A stretch of DNA of 64,000 bases from Cyrtodaria siliqua (GCA_037043455.1 JAWPHD010001804.1:229454-293453), one strand, 5' to 3'; numbered from the stretch's first letter, positions 31,972 to 43,712 are shown. The notes: generated from the sequence alone by a model not told the origin. Numbers and translations are program-made.

Positions 31972-32617
31972 AAATACAAACATACACATGTCACCTCTAT
32001 GCCACCGTATCTATGCCACCGTAAGTTAGGTATATACTTATATGGTTTCGTCAAGCGTAACTAAATGAATATGAAATAAATCATAAAAAACATTTGAAAT
32101 TCAGTGTAATTGTTATGTTACAGTCCTCTCATAATGCCAGCACACCGCGGGTATGGTTTCATAACATACATACGGTGCCATTCGTGGGATAGCAGACACC
32201 TTTATTGTCTGAGTCTTGGTCAGGTAGGTTTTCCTCCGAAATCAAATTCGCCGATGATCTATCATTACAAGGAAACTCAGCATGTTCGCCTTCTACAGCA
32301 TCCATTTCCATCATACTCAACTGTTCTCCTCTCTGCTGCCCTTAAAAAGTAGAACGACATTAATGATACAGATATTCATACACAGAGCCTACATATATTT
32401 GTAATGTGTTGCAGTAAAATAATATATCTGACAATTATGACACCATTTATGACCACCAATAAGTCAAATAGAAAAAAGAGTATGATAATTGACCTTTGGA
32501 AACGGCCGAGCACGACACATACGACATATTGCAGTCTCGGTTTGATTGGGACTAGATGGGTTACAATCAACACTCATGGGTCATGAACTGTAAAACGTAA
32601 ACTGATCCAACTTTGTG
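31972..32617. other. Non-coding; R2-like trace
   Basis: TTGCAGTCTCGGTTTGATTG near 32529 matches the end of repeat family R2 (compare 39086). No gene recognised. Confidence 0.45.
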
Positions 32618-32790
32618 GCCTTTTTGTCACTAACCGTTCAAAGACGGTAGCCCTAGTGTCAACCATGTTATGTTTGTGGTGTCACATACCTTTCCTTTTA
32701 TTTGTCATTTTAATTGTTTGTTCCGATGTATATTCTTTGGTTGACTGTGGTCATTGAATGCTACCCTTCCTGTTCGACCTTTATATCTAC
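32618..32790 (+). repeat. Dispersed repeat family R1, copy 2 (diverged)
   Basis: The words GTCACTAACCGTTCAAAG, GGTAGCCCTAGTGTCAACC, TTGGTTGACTGTGGTC and TTGAATGCTACCCTTCC follow the order seen in the copies at 2335 and 33475. Confidence 0.65.
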
Positions 32791-33015
32791 TTTACTTAAA
32801 GATGAATGGCCACCCTTTTTGTACGATTAATTTTACTCTTAAACATCATATGAACATTTCTTGATAGTCCCGGAGAGTAACATATATTTAAAACCGCTAC
32901 TAAGTTGTATGAACAAATACGTATTATTTGCATGACGTAGATACTACGTTTACCACTGGTGACTGCACGGGGAAATGAGGTAAATCTGAATTGTATAGCT
33001 GCACAACTATTTAAC

Positions 33016-33175
33016 AAATCATGTATGGTGCTGAGGTCCATATGCAAGTTTATGGAATGGGCAGTCAGACCTAGAATGTTATATGGACCGAAGCGAAGCT
33101 GAGGTCCATATAACGTTCTAGGTCTGACTGCCCAGTCCATACACTTCATATGTACCGAAGCACCATACATTATTT
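33016..33175. repeat. Long near-perfect palindrome, ~74-bp arms
   Basis: The left arm (33016-33089, including ATGTATGGTGCT, GGGCAGTCAGACCTAGAA and GTTATATGGACC) is mirrored by the right arm (33103-33175: GGTCCATATAAC, TTCTAGGTCTGACTGCCC, AGCACCATACAT) around a 13-base loop. Roughly 85-90% of positions pair. A frame covering it is a by-product of the symmetry. A second perfect palindrome, GACCGGGCGCCCGGTC, lies at 33272-33287. Confidence 0.9.
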
Positions 33176-33474
33176 GTTATATTATGCCGAATCTGACCAT
33201 AAATTAAATCAATACGTTTTATGATTTATTTTGACGTCGTTTTTTTTCACACGTCCGTTAATATAGCTATCGACCGGGCGCCCGGTCAATATGCAACTAT
33301 ATTATACCTCATTTGCATATTCCACTCTTTGTTTAATGTGACGTCATCCGGTATATAAAATTGCATATTGACCTTGTTAGTTAGAGATTATAATCTGGCG
33401 GGGATATTTTCACTGTTCCGTATATTGAGATAACAATTGGGCAATAGTGAGGTTGGTGCACCATAGAACCTGGT

Positions 33475-33650
33475 TTGAACGGTCGTTTTGCCACTGACAA
33501 TTCCATGGCGGTATCCCTATTGTCAACCCTTTTGTATTTGTGAAGTCATATCTTGGCTTTTATTCATATTTATAGTTGTTGTTAATGTATGTGTGTGTTT
33601 GTGGTTGACTGTCGTCCTTGAATGCTACTTTTCCTGTTCGATTGTTATAT
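33475..33650 (+). repeat. Dispersed repeat family R1, copy 3
   Basis: Contains GCCACTGACAATTCCATGG, TTGTCAACCCTTTTGT, GTTTGTGGTTGAC and GTCGTCCTTGAATGCTAC, matching copy 1 (2335-2520) over almost its full length. Confidence 0.7.
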
Positions 33651-33896
33651 CTTGTTTTTAATATTTTATTTCTCGCAAGGCATATTATATTACAATGTGT
33701 TACATATAATAATTAACGTTCACTTATATAGTAACTTATCTTAATGGTGTAACAACTTATAAAAGAAACTTTAAGGAGAATTTATATATAATTAGTAGGG
33801 ATATTATAGAAAGTATTTAAAGGTGGGGAGAAATAGGAGTATTAGACGTTTTGGGCAGAGCTACATCGTTGATGCCGTTTTTATATTACATTGCTT

Positions 33897-33897
<1 letters not shown>

Positions 33898-33963
<66 letters not shown>
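33898..33963 (+). repeat. (TA)n(CA)n microsatellite
   Basis: About 18 TA units followed by about 13 CA units. Frames that run through it (Tyr-Ile then Thr-His repeats) are artefacts. Confidence 0.95.
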
Positions 33964-33967
<4 letters not shown>

Positions 33968-34304
33968 TTATACATGCATATAAATATACATGTATATATA
34001 GGCATACACATACATATACATATAGTGTTTTTTTATATCGTATATTTCAGTCGCCCTTCAATTTCCCTTATGTATTCATGTTTTCCCATTTTTTGATGTG
34101 TTGTTCATTTTGTCTTTAAATATTGCAATATTCCGCATTCTTTTGTTTAAATATTTTATAAAGCAGTCAAACTCAGGTATGGATTTCTTGTATTTGTTTA
34201 TGAAAATGAAACATTTTACAATAAGTATAATAAATTTGATAATACACCTTGTTTTTTGCTTTTGCTTAATATGAATTGAATTGACATCGTTTTGAGATCC
34301 ATAT

Positions 34305-35600
34305 TTACACCCAAACGCTTACCCAGGAGAAATCTTTGTAAACTCGTCCAGAATTGTTGAATAATTTAATATTCCCAAAATAAATGTATAAGAGATTTTG
34401 AACATGCATTCCACGAAAAGCACACAGTTTCGAGCTAACAAGTTTGCATTTATACAATAACTTATTACACGGTATGATTCTCGTGATATATTTATATTGA
34501 AACGTACGTAGTTTTGTGTCTATTGTACTTTTGAATGGTGAAATATAAACATTTTCCCAATCTGAATCTCCTAGGGTTTCTTCCCACTTTACTCGCAGTT
34601 TTACAATATTGTCATGTGTCTCTTTTTCTGTCAGTAACCTTTTCAGGAGTTTATTTGGTGTTTTGCTTTTTAAAAAAGTGTTTATCAAAACATCTGTACT
34701 ATTTGTTACACATTTATTTGTTCTTCTTGGAGTAGTGTTTTCCATTCTTTTGGAATGCTCTTAATTAATGAATGGTATTGTAGAAAATCACTGTGTTTAA
34801 CATCGAATAATTCTTTAAACTCTGTGAATGTAAAAATCTTCTTACACCATAATCGTATAGTTGTTCAATATATTCCAAGCCTAAATCGTCTCACTTTTTA
34901 ATATAAATGACTTTTTCATTGGGTTTTAACAGGACTCTATATGATTTTCGTCCCAGGTTTTAATAACAAGTTGTTCCAGATTATCTGCTTGGAAATATAT
35001 TCTAAATCGTTCTTACAATTTACTTTAGACCAGTTTTCAATTATTTCTTTAAAAAACAAACTCTTTATGACAACTGCATTTACGTCTTTACAAGTAAGAT
35101 TGCGAAAAACGCGCTTCCACCTTTTTTTTTATTTAGTTCTTTTGTATAGTGACATTTCCATGATCCGTTATTGTTTGGGTCGCTTAAACCAGTTTAAGGA
35201 TTTTATATACACGTCTACGTCTAAATTTATCATTTTTAGAAACACTTTGTCGTATTCCTGTTCCTATTTCATCAGGTTTGTTTTCCATAATAAGTGATAC
35301 GTGTGTTGTGTTATGTCTTTGATAATATCCTCCTTAGGGTTTTCTAGGACTGTTAATGGGTACATAAGTTTAGGAAGAGCAAAACTTTTAATAACTGTGA
35401 TTTTACATATAAGAGCTGGATTTAAGTTGAGTTCGTGCACGTTTTTTCTATTATTTATGAAAAACATCCCTAAGGTACTTGCTTTATCTGATATCCATCT
35501 AAATTGTTTGTTTTTGCAATATTCAATGTTTGTATGTTTAAGGGAACGATTTTTATATCTACATTTACTATTTAATTGCATAATAAGACGTAAAAAAAAT
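34305..35600 (-). pseudogene. L1/Tx1-type LINE ORF2, thumb and C-terminal part
   Basis: From about 35560 down, the minus strand encodes STLGMFFINN, KITVIKSFALPKLMYPLTVL and ITQHTYHLLWKTNLMK, the region after the RT palm. A broken middle part follows, then an open stretch (34745-34305) with LKRLLTEKETH, WEETLGDSDWENVY and STIDTKLRTFQYKYITRIIP, CNKLLYKCKLVSSKLCAFR. The block W-x-x-x-LG...W...Y...DTKLRxFQY-K/R-x-x-x-R-I-x-P-x-N-K-x-L is typical of Tx1/L1-like C-termini. The RT core and endonuclease are not seen. Many frameshifts and stops in between. Confidence 0.75.
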
Positions 35601-36120
35601 TATTAATATATATACCAATATCATTTTCCTTGCTCACGTTTTTCATTGTCTAACATAAAAACTAGTCTCTTTCCTGAACGACAGTCCTTTAGGTTTAATT
35701 ACGCTAAATCAAACGCAAGTGCAGTCGAAAATAGTTCTGTATTAAAGAGTGATACTATTTTTTCTTTACACAGTTCTTTAGTGTACTTTCCTGTTATTTT
35801 TTTTTATCTGTAACTGTATGGTATGCAATTGCAAAGGGTAAAAATAATGTTGACTTTTGATCCGGTGTTAGTATGGTGGCATATAACTGCCGTCGAGATA
35901 ATTTAGTCGCGATACTTTTTTTCAGCTATTAAGACGCCTTTTTAGCCCTTTATAAATCGACTTATAAGAAAAACTACTCCAAAATGTATCGTGACAAATT
36001 TCTTTGCTAACTCGTCATAAAGTCGCGATAATGCTCTGGAGCGACAGTCAAGTTAGTTATATATTTCTTCCCAATATAAGAATAAGTAATAATAACTCTT
36101 TAAAATATGTCTAATAGATA
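35601..36120. other. Non-coding, no feature recognised
   Basis: Possibly further decayed LINE sequence, but no motif can be supported. Confidence 0.35.
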
Positions 36121-36126
36121 ATTTAA

Positions 36127-36431
36127 AGGGTCACAGGGCAATCTTGAAGTGTTTGACGTGGGTGTCTCGGGTTATATATACAGTATCATTTTTACTTTTA
36201 CCCTGGTCACATTTAAATAATTCAAATTTTAAGTATTCACTATTTCCTCTTATTATACTATAAGTTTTAATATGTTATTGTTGCAATAATATCAAGAAAT
36301 AATAATATGCAAAACAAATTGCTGAATACTATTCTTTTAATTAATATTAATGATTGATCGCAAAGTATGCAGAAAAACTAACCGGACGGCATGAGTTTGT
36401 TTTTAAGAAATAAAGATTGCTGTGTGTCCCT
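36127..36431. mobile_element. TTAA-flanked MITE, 305 bp (Kolobok-like), copy 1
   Basis: AGGGTCACAGGGCAATCTT at the left and AAGATTGCTGTGTGTCCCT at the right are inverted copies, each bordered by TTAA (36123-36126 and 36432-36435). TTAA duplication plus AGGG termini fits the Kolobok superfamily; piggyBac also uses TTAA. The copy at 51932-52220 is clearly related, sharing ATGCAGAAAAA(C/T)T(A/G)ACCG near the right end. It lies 100 bp downstream of a host exon, probably in an intron. Confidence 0.8.
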
Positions 36432-36533
36432 TTAAGATCAGAAAATGCCACTATCCCTTTTTTTGACGACCTCTAAACATGCATAGGGTAAGTATTTATA
36501 AATTATCTTTCAATTTAGAATCAGGGATATTAC

Positions 36534-36683
36534 CTTTATGATTATTACAGCAGAGGTGGTCCTTGATGTAACCTTTGCATTGAACTATCACAGCAGCACT
36601 AAAAATGACACCAGCTATGCACGTTATAATTATTACTGTCAAGATAACCTTTGATATCCCTGCCGAAGAGTCTGTAGGTTTGT
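36534..36683 (-). CDS. Transmembrane exon of a type I membrane protein, gene 1
   Basis: Minus-strand exon of 150 bp with an acceptor TTATATTACAG before 36683 and a donor GTAATA after 36534; both borders are phase 1. It encodes KPTDSSAGISK, then a hydrophobic helix VILTVIIITCIAGVIFSAAV and IV, then a short basic segment QCKGYIKDHLCCNNHK. This is the membrane span and stop-transfer of a single-pass protein. The exon at 62211-62366 has the same phase, helix position and the closing pattern LC-x-NN, so the two are paralogues. Other exons of gene 1 were not found; the cytoplasmic tail should lie at lower coordinates. The extracellular part and the function are unknown. Confidence 0.6.
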
Positions 36684-37696
36684 CTGTAATATAAAATGCA
36701 AATGTATAATATATCTAATAATACTCGTACTTCTGAAAAGGCAATACATAATACAGGTTTTGTACCAATTAGGACAATTTTGCATACGAAGCGAGAACTT
36801 TACTTCGTAATTATTAAAATAATGAGTTAATGAGTTCAACGGCACTTTTCTAAAATATTATGTAAAGCCTTTGTCAAACCTTATTTGGAATACGAAAGTA
36901 AAGATAAGCTAGATAGGTCTCCACAAAATTTTCCTAGCTGGTAAAATCTATATATTGTTCTTCTTTAGAGGCGACAAGGGCGAGGAATTATTGCCAATAA
37001 AAATTAAAACTATCTTACTGTTCTTCTGTATCTACTGAAATATGCATATCTATTGAATCGAGCCGCAAGTAATCTATTTATAAAAGTGTATGCTCTGGAA
37101 ATCACGACGGTTAGATCACAAAATTAATTTATTACAGCAATAAAGCATCATATGAATTAATATTAATTATTTATACAACAAGCTAGCCGAGTCGTCGAGT
37201 TTTTCAGACCAAACTATTTCATTAACACTGATTAAATCGGACGTTTTTGTTCTAACAATCATGGACAAACATTCTCCTCCCAGCAGTTGTCGAAAAAACA
37301 ATAGAATCGGATGTGGCATTAGTAGTACTAAGTAATCGAAATAGAAGAATAGCTGGTGTTGGTGTATGTGCAGCCGGTGAAATTGGGACTAGCCCTCCAT
37401 GCATTCATATCATTGATACATTCCTAATCCTAAAACTTCGGTTTCTCAATATCCCTCATAATCATCGATCAACTCGATTACTGGGCTTCGATGAAACACT
37501 CTGAATCTTGAGTGGATATATATTTGGGGTCCCGTTAACTGCAACCGATAACGCGTGAAGGATCGTTAGCTCTAACTGGACTCCGAAAGGTCCCGCTATA
37601 ATATTCCGAACGGTTCCGCTATAATACTCCGAACTTATAGTGACGGAGGCATAAAAGTTTGACCATTTTAACGGCTGTATTGTATTCCTTTTATGC

Positions 37697-37700
<4 letters not shown>
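36684..37700. other. Non-coding; 23-bp tandem pair
   Basis: GGTCCCGCTATAATATTCCG and the related GGTTCCGCTATAATACTCCG follow each other at about 37588-37633. No further exon of the membrane-protein gene was recognised. Confidence 0.4.

Positions 37701-37732
<32 letters not shown>
37701..37732 (+). repeat. (GA)n microsatellite
   Basis: Sixteen GA dinucleotides in a row. Confidence 0.95.
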
Positions 37733-37735
<3 letters not shown>

Positions 37736-39069
37736 GCATGCTTCAATTTGAGGATCAATTTTATATACACATGTCATTTTCCATCAACTATGATCATAAT
37801 TAGCATACGGTATCTCACTTGTTGGTGTAGACGTTTAACAATTTTTGTTTGATAGCCGTTATTTAATTTATTTCGTTTTGAAGATACAAATGTGTTATGA
37901 AACATTTAATTTTTTAACATTTGTTCCTGGTGGAGAATGACATTTTCAACTGTCAACTAATGTTATGCAATATTTCAGTTTTGATAATGAGTGACATATT
38001 TGGGTTTTTACAAATCGCGGCTATCGAACAAACATCGTTATTTTTACCTAAATTTAAACTAAAAACAACATTAGCTTTTTTGAATCATTTTATTTTTACG
38101 ATACTGCAGTATAGTCAAAACATTGTATTAACAAAATAAAAGGACATGATTGTATTGTATTTGTTAATTTCCCACATTTACAAATGTTTACTAGTGTTAA
38201 TGCATTGTTTTACTCTTATATTCAGACGAATACACTCGCTTAATGCTGAATTAGAACACAATTAAACAATGTTATATACATTTTTTACAATGTAAGTAAA
38301 TACTTAACTAACATTTTAACTAATAATGAAACCACTTCAACGTTTTAATATAACAACATCAACATGGTACATTAAATTCCGACAATGATGTATATGTTGT
38401 GTATGCAACATGGTTTGATATGTTGCTAATAAGAAAGTTTCCAAAAATATAGTCAATATGTATGAGGTATCATATTTTTGAACATAATACACATCTGAGA
38501 AATTTTGCAAAAAAAAGAAGAAAGAGTTCCAATAGCTCACCTTACAACATTGTGGCACTGTAGAAATGTGTAACAGTAAAGAAGTTGGATGCGAGGAAAG
38601 ATACCAAGGGTTGAGCCATACGATATAAATTCAGTTCAGTACCATAGTTATATGCTACATAAACTAGACTTATCACTGAAGGTGATACATACCCTCGCCT
38701 TTAATATAGCCGATGAGCATGGGGACATCAAGAATATAAATGTCTTAAAATTACTAGTTAAATTGTTAATGAGAAAAGAATTCTTAAAAAAAAAAAAGGT
38801 CCAAAATTCTGTAAAGTATTGAACAATCGAAAACATTTGATGCAGAGACAGATCATATTATCACGTGTGAACAGTATACCAAGTGTAATAACGATCCATG
38901 ACAACTTTTGAAGTGAAAGCCACACACAGTTTATTATACAATAAAAGAGAAACATAATGACATCAGTTGTTATGTGTATATGAAATTTGGGGAGAATCCA
39001 TTCGAAACTATTTGAGAAATGCAAAAAGAGTATGAAAGGGGAAAACTGGAAATCGCCTCACACGATGCA
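37733..39069. other. Non-coding, AT-rich
   Basis: No exon, repeat family or transposon domain recognised. Confidence 0.4.
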
Positions 39070-39240
39070 TATAAAAATATTGCAGCCTCGGTTTGATTGA
39101 GACTGTTCATGAACGGTAGTGAAAAATGCTTGCTACTGTTCACGCACTCTAACTCCGGGTTGAACAGAGCTCATTATTTAAAATCCATAGTACGAACATG
39201 CTATCTATCCCGAAGATGGTATGCATATGACGGCAAACAT
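39070..39240 (-). repeat. Dispersed repeat family R2, copy 2
   Basis: The reverse complement contains CATATGCATACCATCTTCGG, GTTCAACCCGGAGTTAGAG, TTTTTCACTACCGTTCATG and AACAGTCTCAATCAAACC, in the order of the copy at 14480-14690. Confidence 0.75.
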
Positions 39241-39730
39241 GAAACCGTCAATGTGATATTTTCACACCATTCGGTGGTCAGCGGCGTATGGTTCCAGTTT
39301 CTAAAAAAACAATGATTTGCCCTAAACGAGAAAACAATGAGAGAAATAAACAAAAATTGAATTTGGTTGGGAGGTAATAAAGCCTGCATGTCTCAGGTAA
39401 CAGTCAAAAGACTGAATTAAAAACATATACAAAGGGTTATTAAACAATACTCAGAGCCTTTAAAGACCGGAGTGGTGGAACCACCTATTCAATTAAAGCA
39501 AAAAAACTCGAAGTATTTGAGAATGCACCACCAATATGAGTCTATAAATTTCACTTTGTGAAAGCAGCGGTATAACAATATCCCAACTATAGCCATTACA
39601 GATACAGAAAAAAATAAAGGTTTATGATATTTTATATAAAAATATATTAACCCCTAGGCGTGCCAGTAGTAACCCTATGGTAATACTGTAAGTATAAATT
39701 AAGTCCAATAACAAAAGTCAAGATTATATA
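39241..39730. other. Non-coding, no feature recognised
   Basis: AT-rich sequence leading into the minisatellite. Confidence 0.4.
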
Positions 39731-40262
39731 CATGCAAACTATAACAGCAGTAGCAATAACATTTCTAACATGCAAACTATAACAGCAGTAGCAATAACAT
39801 TTTTAACATGCAAACTATAAGAGCAGTAGCAATAACATTTCAAACATGCAAACTATAACAGCAGTAGCAATAACATTTCAAACATGCAAACTATAAGAGC
39901 AGTAGCAATAACATTTCAAACATGCAAACTATAAGAGCAGTAGCAATAACATTTCAAACATGCAAACTATAAGAGCAGTAGCAATAACATTTCAAACATG
40001 CAAACTATAAGAGCAGTAGCAATAACATTTCAAACATGCAAACTATAAGAGCAGTAGCAATAACATTTCAAACATGCAAACTATAAGAACAGTAGCAATA
40101 ACATTTCAAACATGCAAACTATAAGAGCAGTAGAAATAACATTTCAAACATGCAAACTATAAGAGCAGTAGCAATAACATTTCAAACATGCAAACTATAA
40201 GAGCAGTAGCAATAACATTTCAAACATGCAAACTATAAGAACAGTAGCAATAACATTTCTAA
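39731..40262 (+). repeat. 38-bp minisatellite, 14 copies
   Basis: CATGCAAACTATAAGAGCAG, TAGCAATAACATTTCAAA is repeated exactly every 38 bp from 39731 to 40225. Copies differ by one or two bases. The first and last carry variants (ACAGCAG, AACAG, TTTCTAA), while the central copies are nearly identical, the usual pattern of recent homogenisation in the middle of an array. Confidence 0.95.
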
Positions 40263-40429
40263 AAACGAATTTTCTTTTCTTTAATTTTAAATTTCTTTAA
40301 TTTTCAAGTTTTCCCTATTAAAGTAGATCTATATGTGCAACAACAGAAGGCCCTGAAAAAATTGAAAAAAATGACTTCATGTAAACTATTAAATTAGCTA
40401 CGGTAGATTCAGAGAAAAACAATTGTTTA

Positions 40430-40975
40430 AATGGAATGTAGCGAAACAATCTTTATGACTGAGAGTTCTGAAAAACTTGGAAAAGAATTATCAAAATCGG
40501 ATGATAAACAAGGAAGATATGATAATGTGAAGGTTCCTTTGAAACGGATAAGGAAGCCGCCATTTTGAGAGCTATGACGTCGCAGTTCTAAATGACCTTA
40601 TATGGAATATTTATAAATACGAACATTTAATGATTTATAGGGAAAAAAATGACAGCATCAGTATAAAAAGTATGTATACTTAATGACAATAATGCTTTAC
40701 ATGATCAGTAAAAATGTTGCATTTACTTGCAGTGATTTGCTTTACTTTAAATGGTATTTATCAACATGGTATCCATATACGGTAATTTGGAACTATGATG
40801 ACATAGTTCTCAAAATGGCGGCTCCCTTATCCATTTTTAAATAGCCTTCAAATGGTCATATCGTTTTCGTTTATCATCCGATTTTGATAATTATTTCACA
40901 TTTTTTCAAATGTTTTAGATCTCTTAATAATAGAGTGTGTTTAGCTGTGTCGCTACGTATACATTCCCTTTCATT
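40430..40975. repeat. Large imperfect inverted repeat, ~210-235-bp arms
   Basis: Left arm (about 40430-40640) contains ATTATCAAAATCGGATGATA, GGATAAGGAAGCCGCCATTT and GAGAGCTATGACGTC. The right arm (about 40740-40975) contains the inverse (AAATGGCGGCTCCCTTATCC, TATCATCCGATTTTGATAAT). GGAATGTA borders one end and TACATTCC the other. The spacer is about 100 bp. Probably an old foldback or a DNA transposon with long termini; no ORF. Confidence 0.8.
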
Positions 40976-41096
40976 CGTAAGTAACTTCTTTCTTAAGAAC
41001 TTTGAAGATAACCATACGCTAATGTTACAAGCAGTAAAACAGACCTAGCCTAGCGCGTGTTGTATCACAGCAGAATGTTCATAAAGGGGTTTCCCG

Positions 41097-41298
41097 TATA
41101 TTAAAATGTCATTTGGAAGGTAGACCCCAGTGCCACACTTTGAATAAATTATGTAGAGAATCTTATGTTTTTTGTTTGTTTGTATGGTGTTTTACGTCAT
41201 TTACAACACAAACAAACAACAAAAAAGACTTAAGATTCTCTATATAAATATTCAAAGTGTGGCACTATGGTCTACCTTCGAGGTAACATTTTAATATA
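41097..41298. repeat. Foldback element, ~90-bp arms
   Basis: TATTAAAATGT, GGAAGGTAGACC, AGTGCCACACTTTGAATA and TAGAGAATCTTA on the left are mirrored by TAAGATTCTCTA, TATTCAAAGTGTGGCACT, GGTCTACCTTC and ACATTTTAATA on the right. The loop is about 20 bases flanked by (GTTT)n/(AAAC)n. MITE-like. Confidence 0.85.
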
Positions 41299-42580
41299 TA
41301 GTACAAGTCTACAAGCAAAATGTTTTACTTCTTACTCTTATGGTTTCAGAGAAGAGAAGTATTAAACAATTTCCTAATATAAGTGTAAGCAAACAGGATC
41401 AAAATTGATCCAGGGTCAATATTTAAACAAAATTCACACATTGACATTCACACTGCCGTTTGGTAAGTGCTGTTTGGCGGCTATAAAAAATCGCCCCTAA
41501 TACAAATCAGTAGAGTTTTTACTTACGGTTCTTTGGGAGCAACAAGCCCACTCTGTGTGACTTTAACATTTTAAAATATACTACTGCTTAAACCGGTGCT
41601 GAGTGTAGAGAGGGGGAAAGGAGGGAGGGGGGGGGGGGGGGGGGGCTGGGGAGGTGGGGGGGTGGAGTCTTCTATTTTTCTCTTCTATTATTTCTTGTTT
41701 GTGTTTGTATTTTCAGTGTACATATGTAATATATGGGAGTTATATGCTTTGTGGCTTCGGAAGAACTTTTACAAACTTTACAATATGTAAGAGTTGGTAA
41801 AATATTTTGCCCCTAAGACGAGATCAAATTTGACTCCAATGTCATCATTAAAAAAATAATTGGAGAATGACATAGGCTAATACTAAAATTTAGCTCTTGT
41901 AGTTTCAGAATAAAGATTGTTTACAGATTATCCTACATACCCTTTGAAAAACTGTGATTGCTGAGGCAACGCCAAATTTTATCTCAGGGTCATTATTTAA
42001 AGTATCCATACCGCAACTACAGCCACATTTTACACCGTTTCTAAACCTACTGAAGACGAGGTATATATATAACTTACATATTTTGAGAATCCAAACTCTG
42101 TAAACACAGTATAAATGGCTTTAACCAGTCAAGCAAACCCCAAAACGGGGGCGTCGAAGTAAGAGTTAGCATAACTCATAATTCATTTTACGCATATGCC
42201 ATCACGAATATTTTAATAACCTATACTTTTAATCGGCACATATACAATAGTATATGACCTGAACAAATGATAAATAGTTTTGTAGTGTGATGTGACCGTT
42301 ATTTGGCGGGTTAGTTTCTTTAAACACACTTGGTAGGGGATGATTAAACCATAAGCTAATATGCGACATATGAAAGCTCAAGGCTCGGTACAACAGTTAA
42401 TTGTTTCTCCTAAATAAGTATATACATGTGAGCTCTCTCTATATACAATTTAATTCCAGGTGGTCCATTTTTGACACCAAGACTTCCTTTTAGCAATCCT
42501 AATATGCTAGTACCTAGATAATATGATAGTACCTAGATCTTTTCTGAATAACTACTTTCGAAAATATTCTTTGGTTTTTG
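41299..42580. other. Non-coding; poly-G tract
   Basis: A G-rich tract with a run of about 18 G lies around 41610-41660; a Gly-rich frame over it is an artefact. No gene recognised in the rest. Confidence 0.45.
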
Positions 42581-42584
42581 AGAA

Positions 42585-42830
42585 TGTTGAAGGGACACAA
42601 CTATAGTGTTTAAAGGGACACAACTATAGTGTTTAAAACTAGATCTAGCTGGTGTTTGAACTTGTCCAAGCTTTCATTATGTTAACAGTATTGGTAAAGA
42701 TCTAATATGAAATGAAGGTGCTAAAATGTTGACACGTTAGAATATGGCATGTTTCAGTAAAACAAGGGCAATACCTGTGATGTAACTAGTCAGATCTAGC
42801 TGGCGTTCGTACTTGTTCGACTTGTTATTG
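42585..42830 (+). repeat. 24-bp tandem pair plus ~140-bp repeat units
   Basis: AAGGGACACAACTATAGTGT plus TTA occurs twice in a row near 42590-42636. Then units with AGATCTAGCTGG(T/C)GTT(T/C)G, AACTTGTCCAAGCTTTCATT, GGTAAAGATC and AAAACAAGGGCAAT follow. The second unit starts near 42793. The same family forms the array at 55985-56440. Confidence 0.6.
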
Positions 42831-43124
42831 ATATAACTAAGAATATAGCCAAAACTAAGATATCAGGAAGGGGCCTTTTTACCACAGGGATATTATTTGC
42901 ACATTTCCGATCGATAATTACTAGAAGAAACAAGAAAATCGGTACAACCGATGGATGCTTCCCGAAATGTATCCTCAACTTATCATATGGCCTTGCATCA
43001 ACCAACAGTATTCAATTTACAGTTCCATTAGTACTCTTTGACTAATGCTCTAGACACGAATTATAAGTATAAAGTTACAGAGGGCAATAACTGTAATTTG
43101 AATATAGACAGAGTAACGGTTGCT

Positions 43125-43420
43125 TTTTTTTTTAACTTAGCTATGCAATGGTGCGTTTTGGAGTATATCTGACAGAGAACTTGTGTGGTATTTGAGGAAT
43201 TTGAAGAAATATCTTTTTGGACAAATTTGAGAATAAACATCTGACAATGTTGAATTACCTACACTGTAAAATAAAATAAACAAATGTTGACCCTTAACCC
43301 CTAACCCCCTCTGGTTTCAGTTTTTATAGCTTTTTTTTACTTTTTTTTTTTTCATTTTTCAAATTGATGTATAGGCCCGGGCCTATATGGCCTAATAGTA
43401 ACTACGCCGATGATTCCCTA
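43125..43420 (+). repeat. Dispersed repeat family R3, copy 1
   Basis: Shares GACAATGTTGAATTACCTAC, ACTGTAAAATAAAATAAA, GTTGACCCTTAACCCC, TTGATGTATAGGCCCGGGC and CTACGCCGATGA with the copy at 63205-63450, and in inverted orientation with 47282-47655. A non-autonomous element of about 300-370 bp. Confidence 0.75.
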
Positions 43421-43712
43421 TATATCTATACAAGCACAGAAATCCCGGGGAGGGTCTGGTGGGCGGGCAAAGTTTTAACCCGTTGACTTCAATACACACA
43501 TTAAACATAATGGCATGGTCATTGTTAATCTCAGGGACATCATTTGTGAGGAAATAAAATGTAACATTTAAATGTGCTTATTAGTTTAAAAAATGCATTT
43601 TTTTAGATGTTTCCCTATAAACCTCTTTATGCAAACATTGAACTATCAGAAAAGTGAGCAGTGGGCGGACGCTAATTTACTTACTCCATTTAAAGAAACA
43701 CAATAATATAAT

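Noticed and set aside
32796..33170. 124-codon ORF on minus
   Set aside because: Most of it crosses the long palindrome at 33016-33175, which explains the repeated peptide words.
33823..34119. ORFs rich in Tyr-Ile and Thr-His
   Set aside because: They are readings of the (TA)n(CA)n microsatellite in two frames.
39731..40262. CRISPR array
   Set aside because: The 38-bp units are contiguous with no spacers, and the context is eukaryotic.
41596..41790. Gly-rich small protein
   Set aside because: Produced by the poly-G tract; the rest has no domain. The mirror case at 49251-49442 is the poly-C tract.
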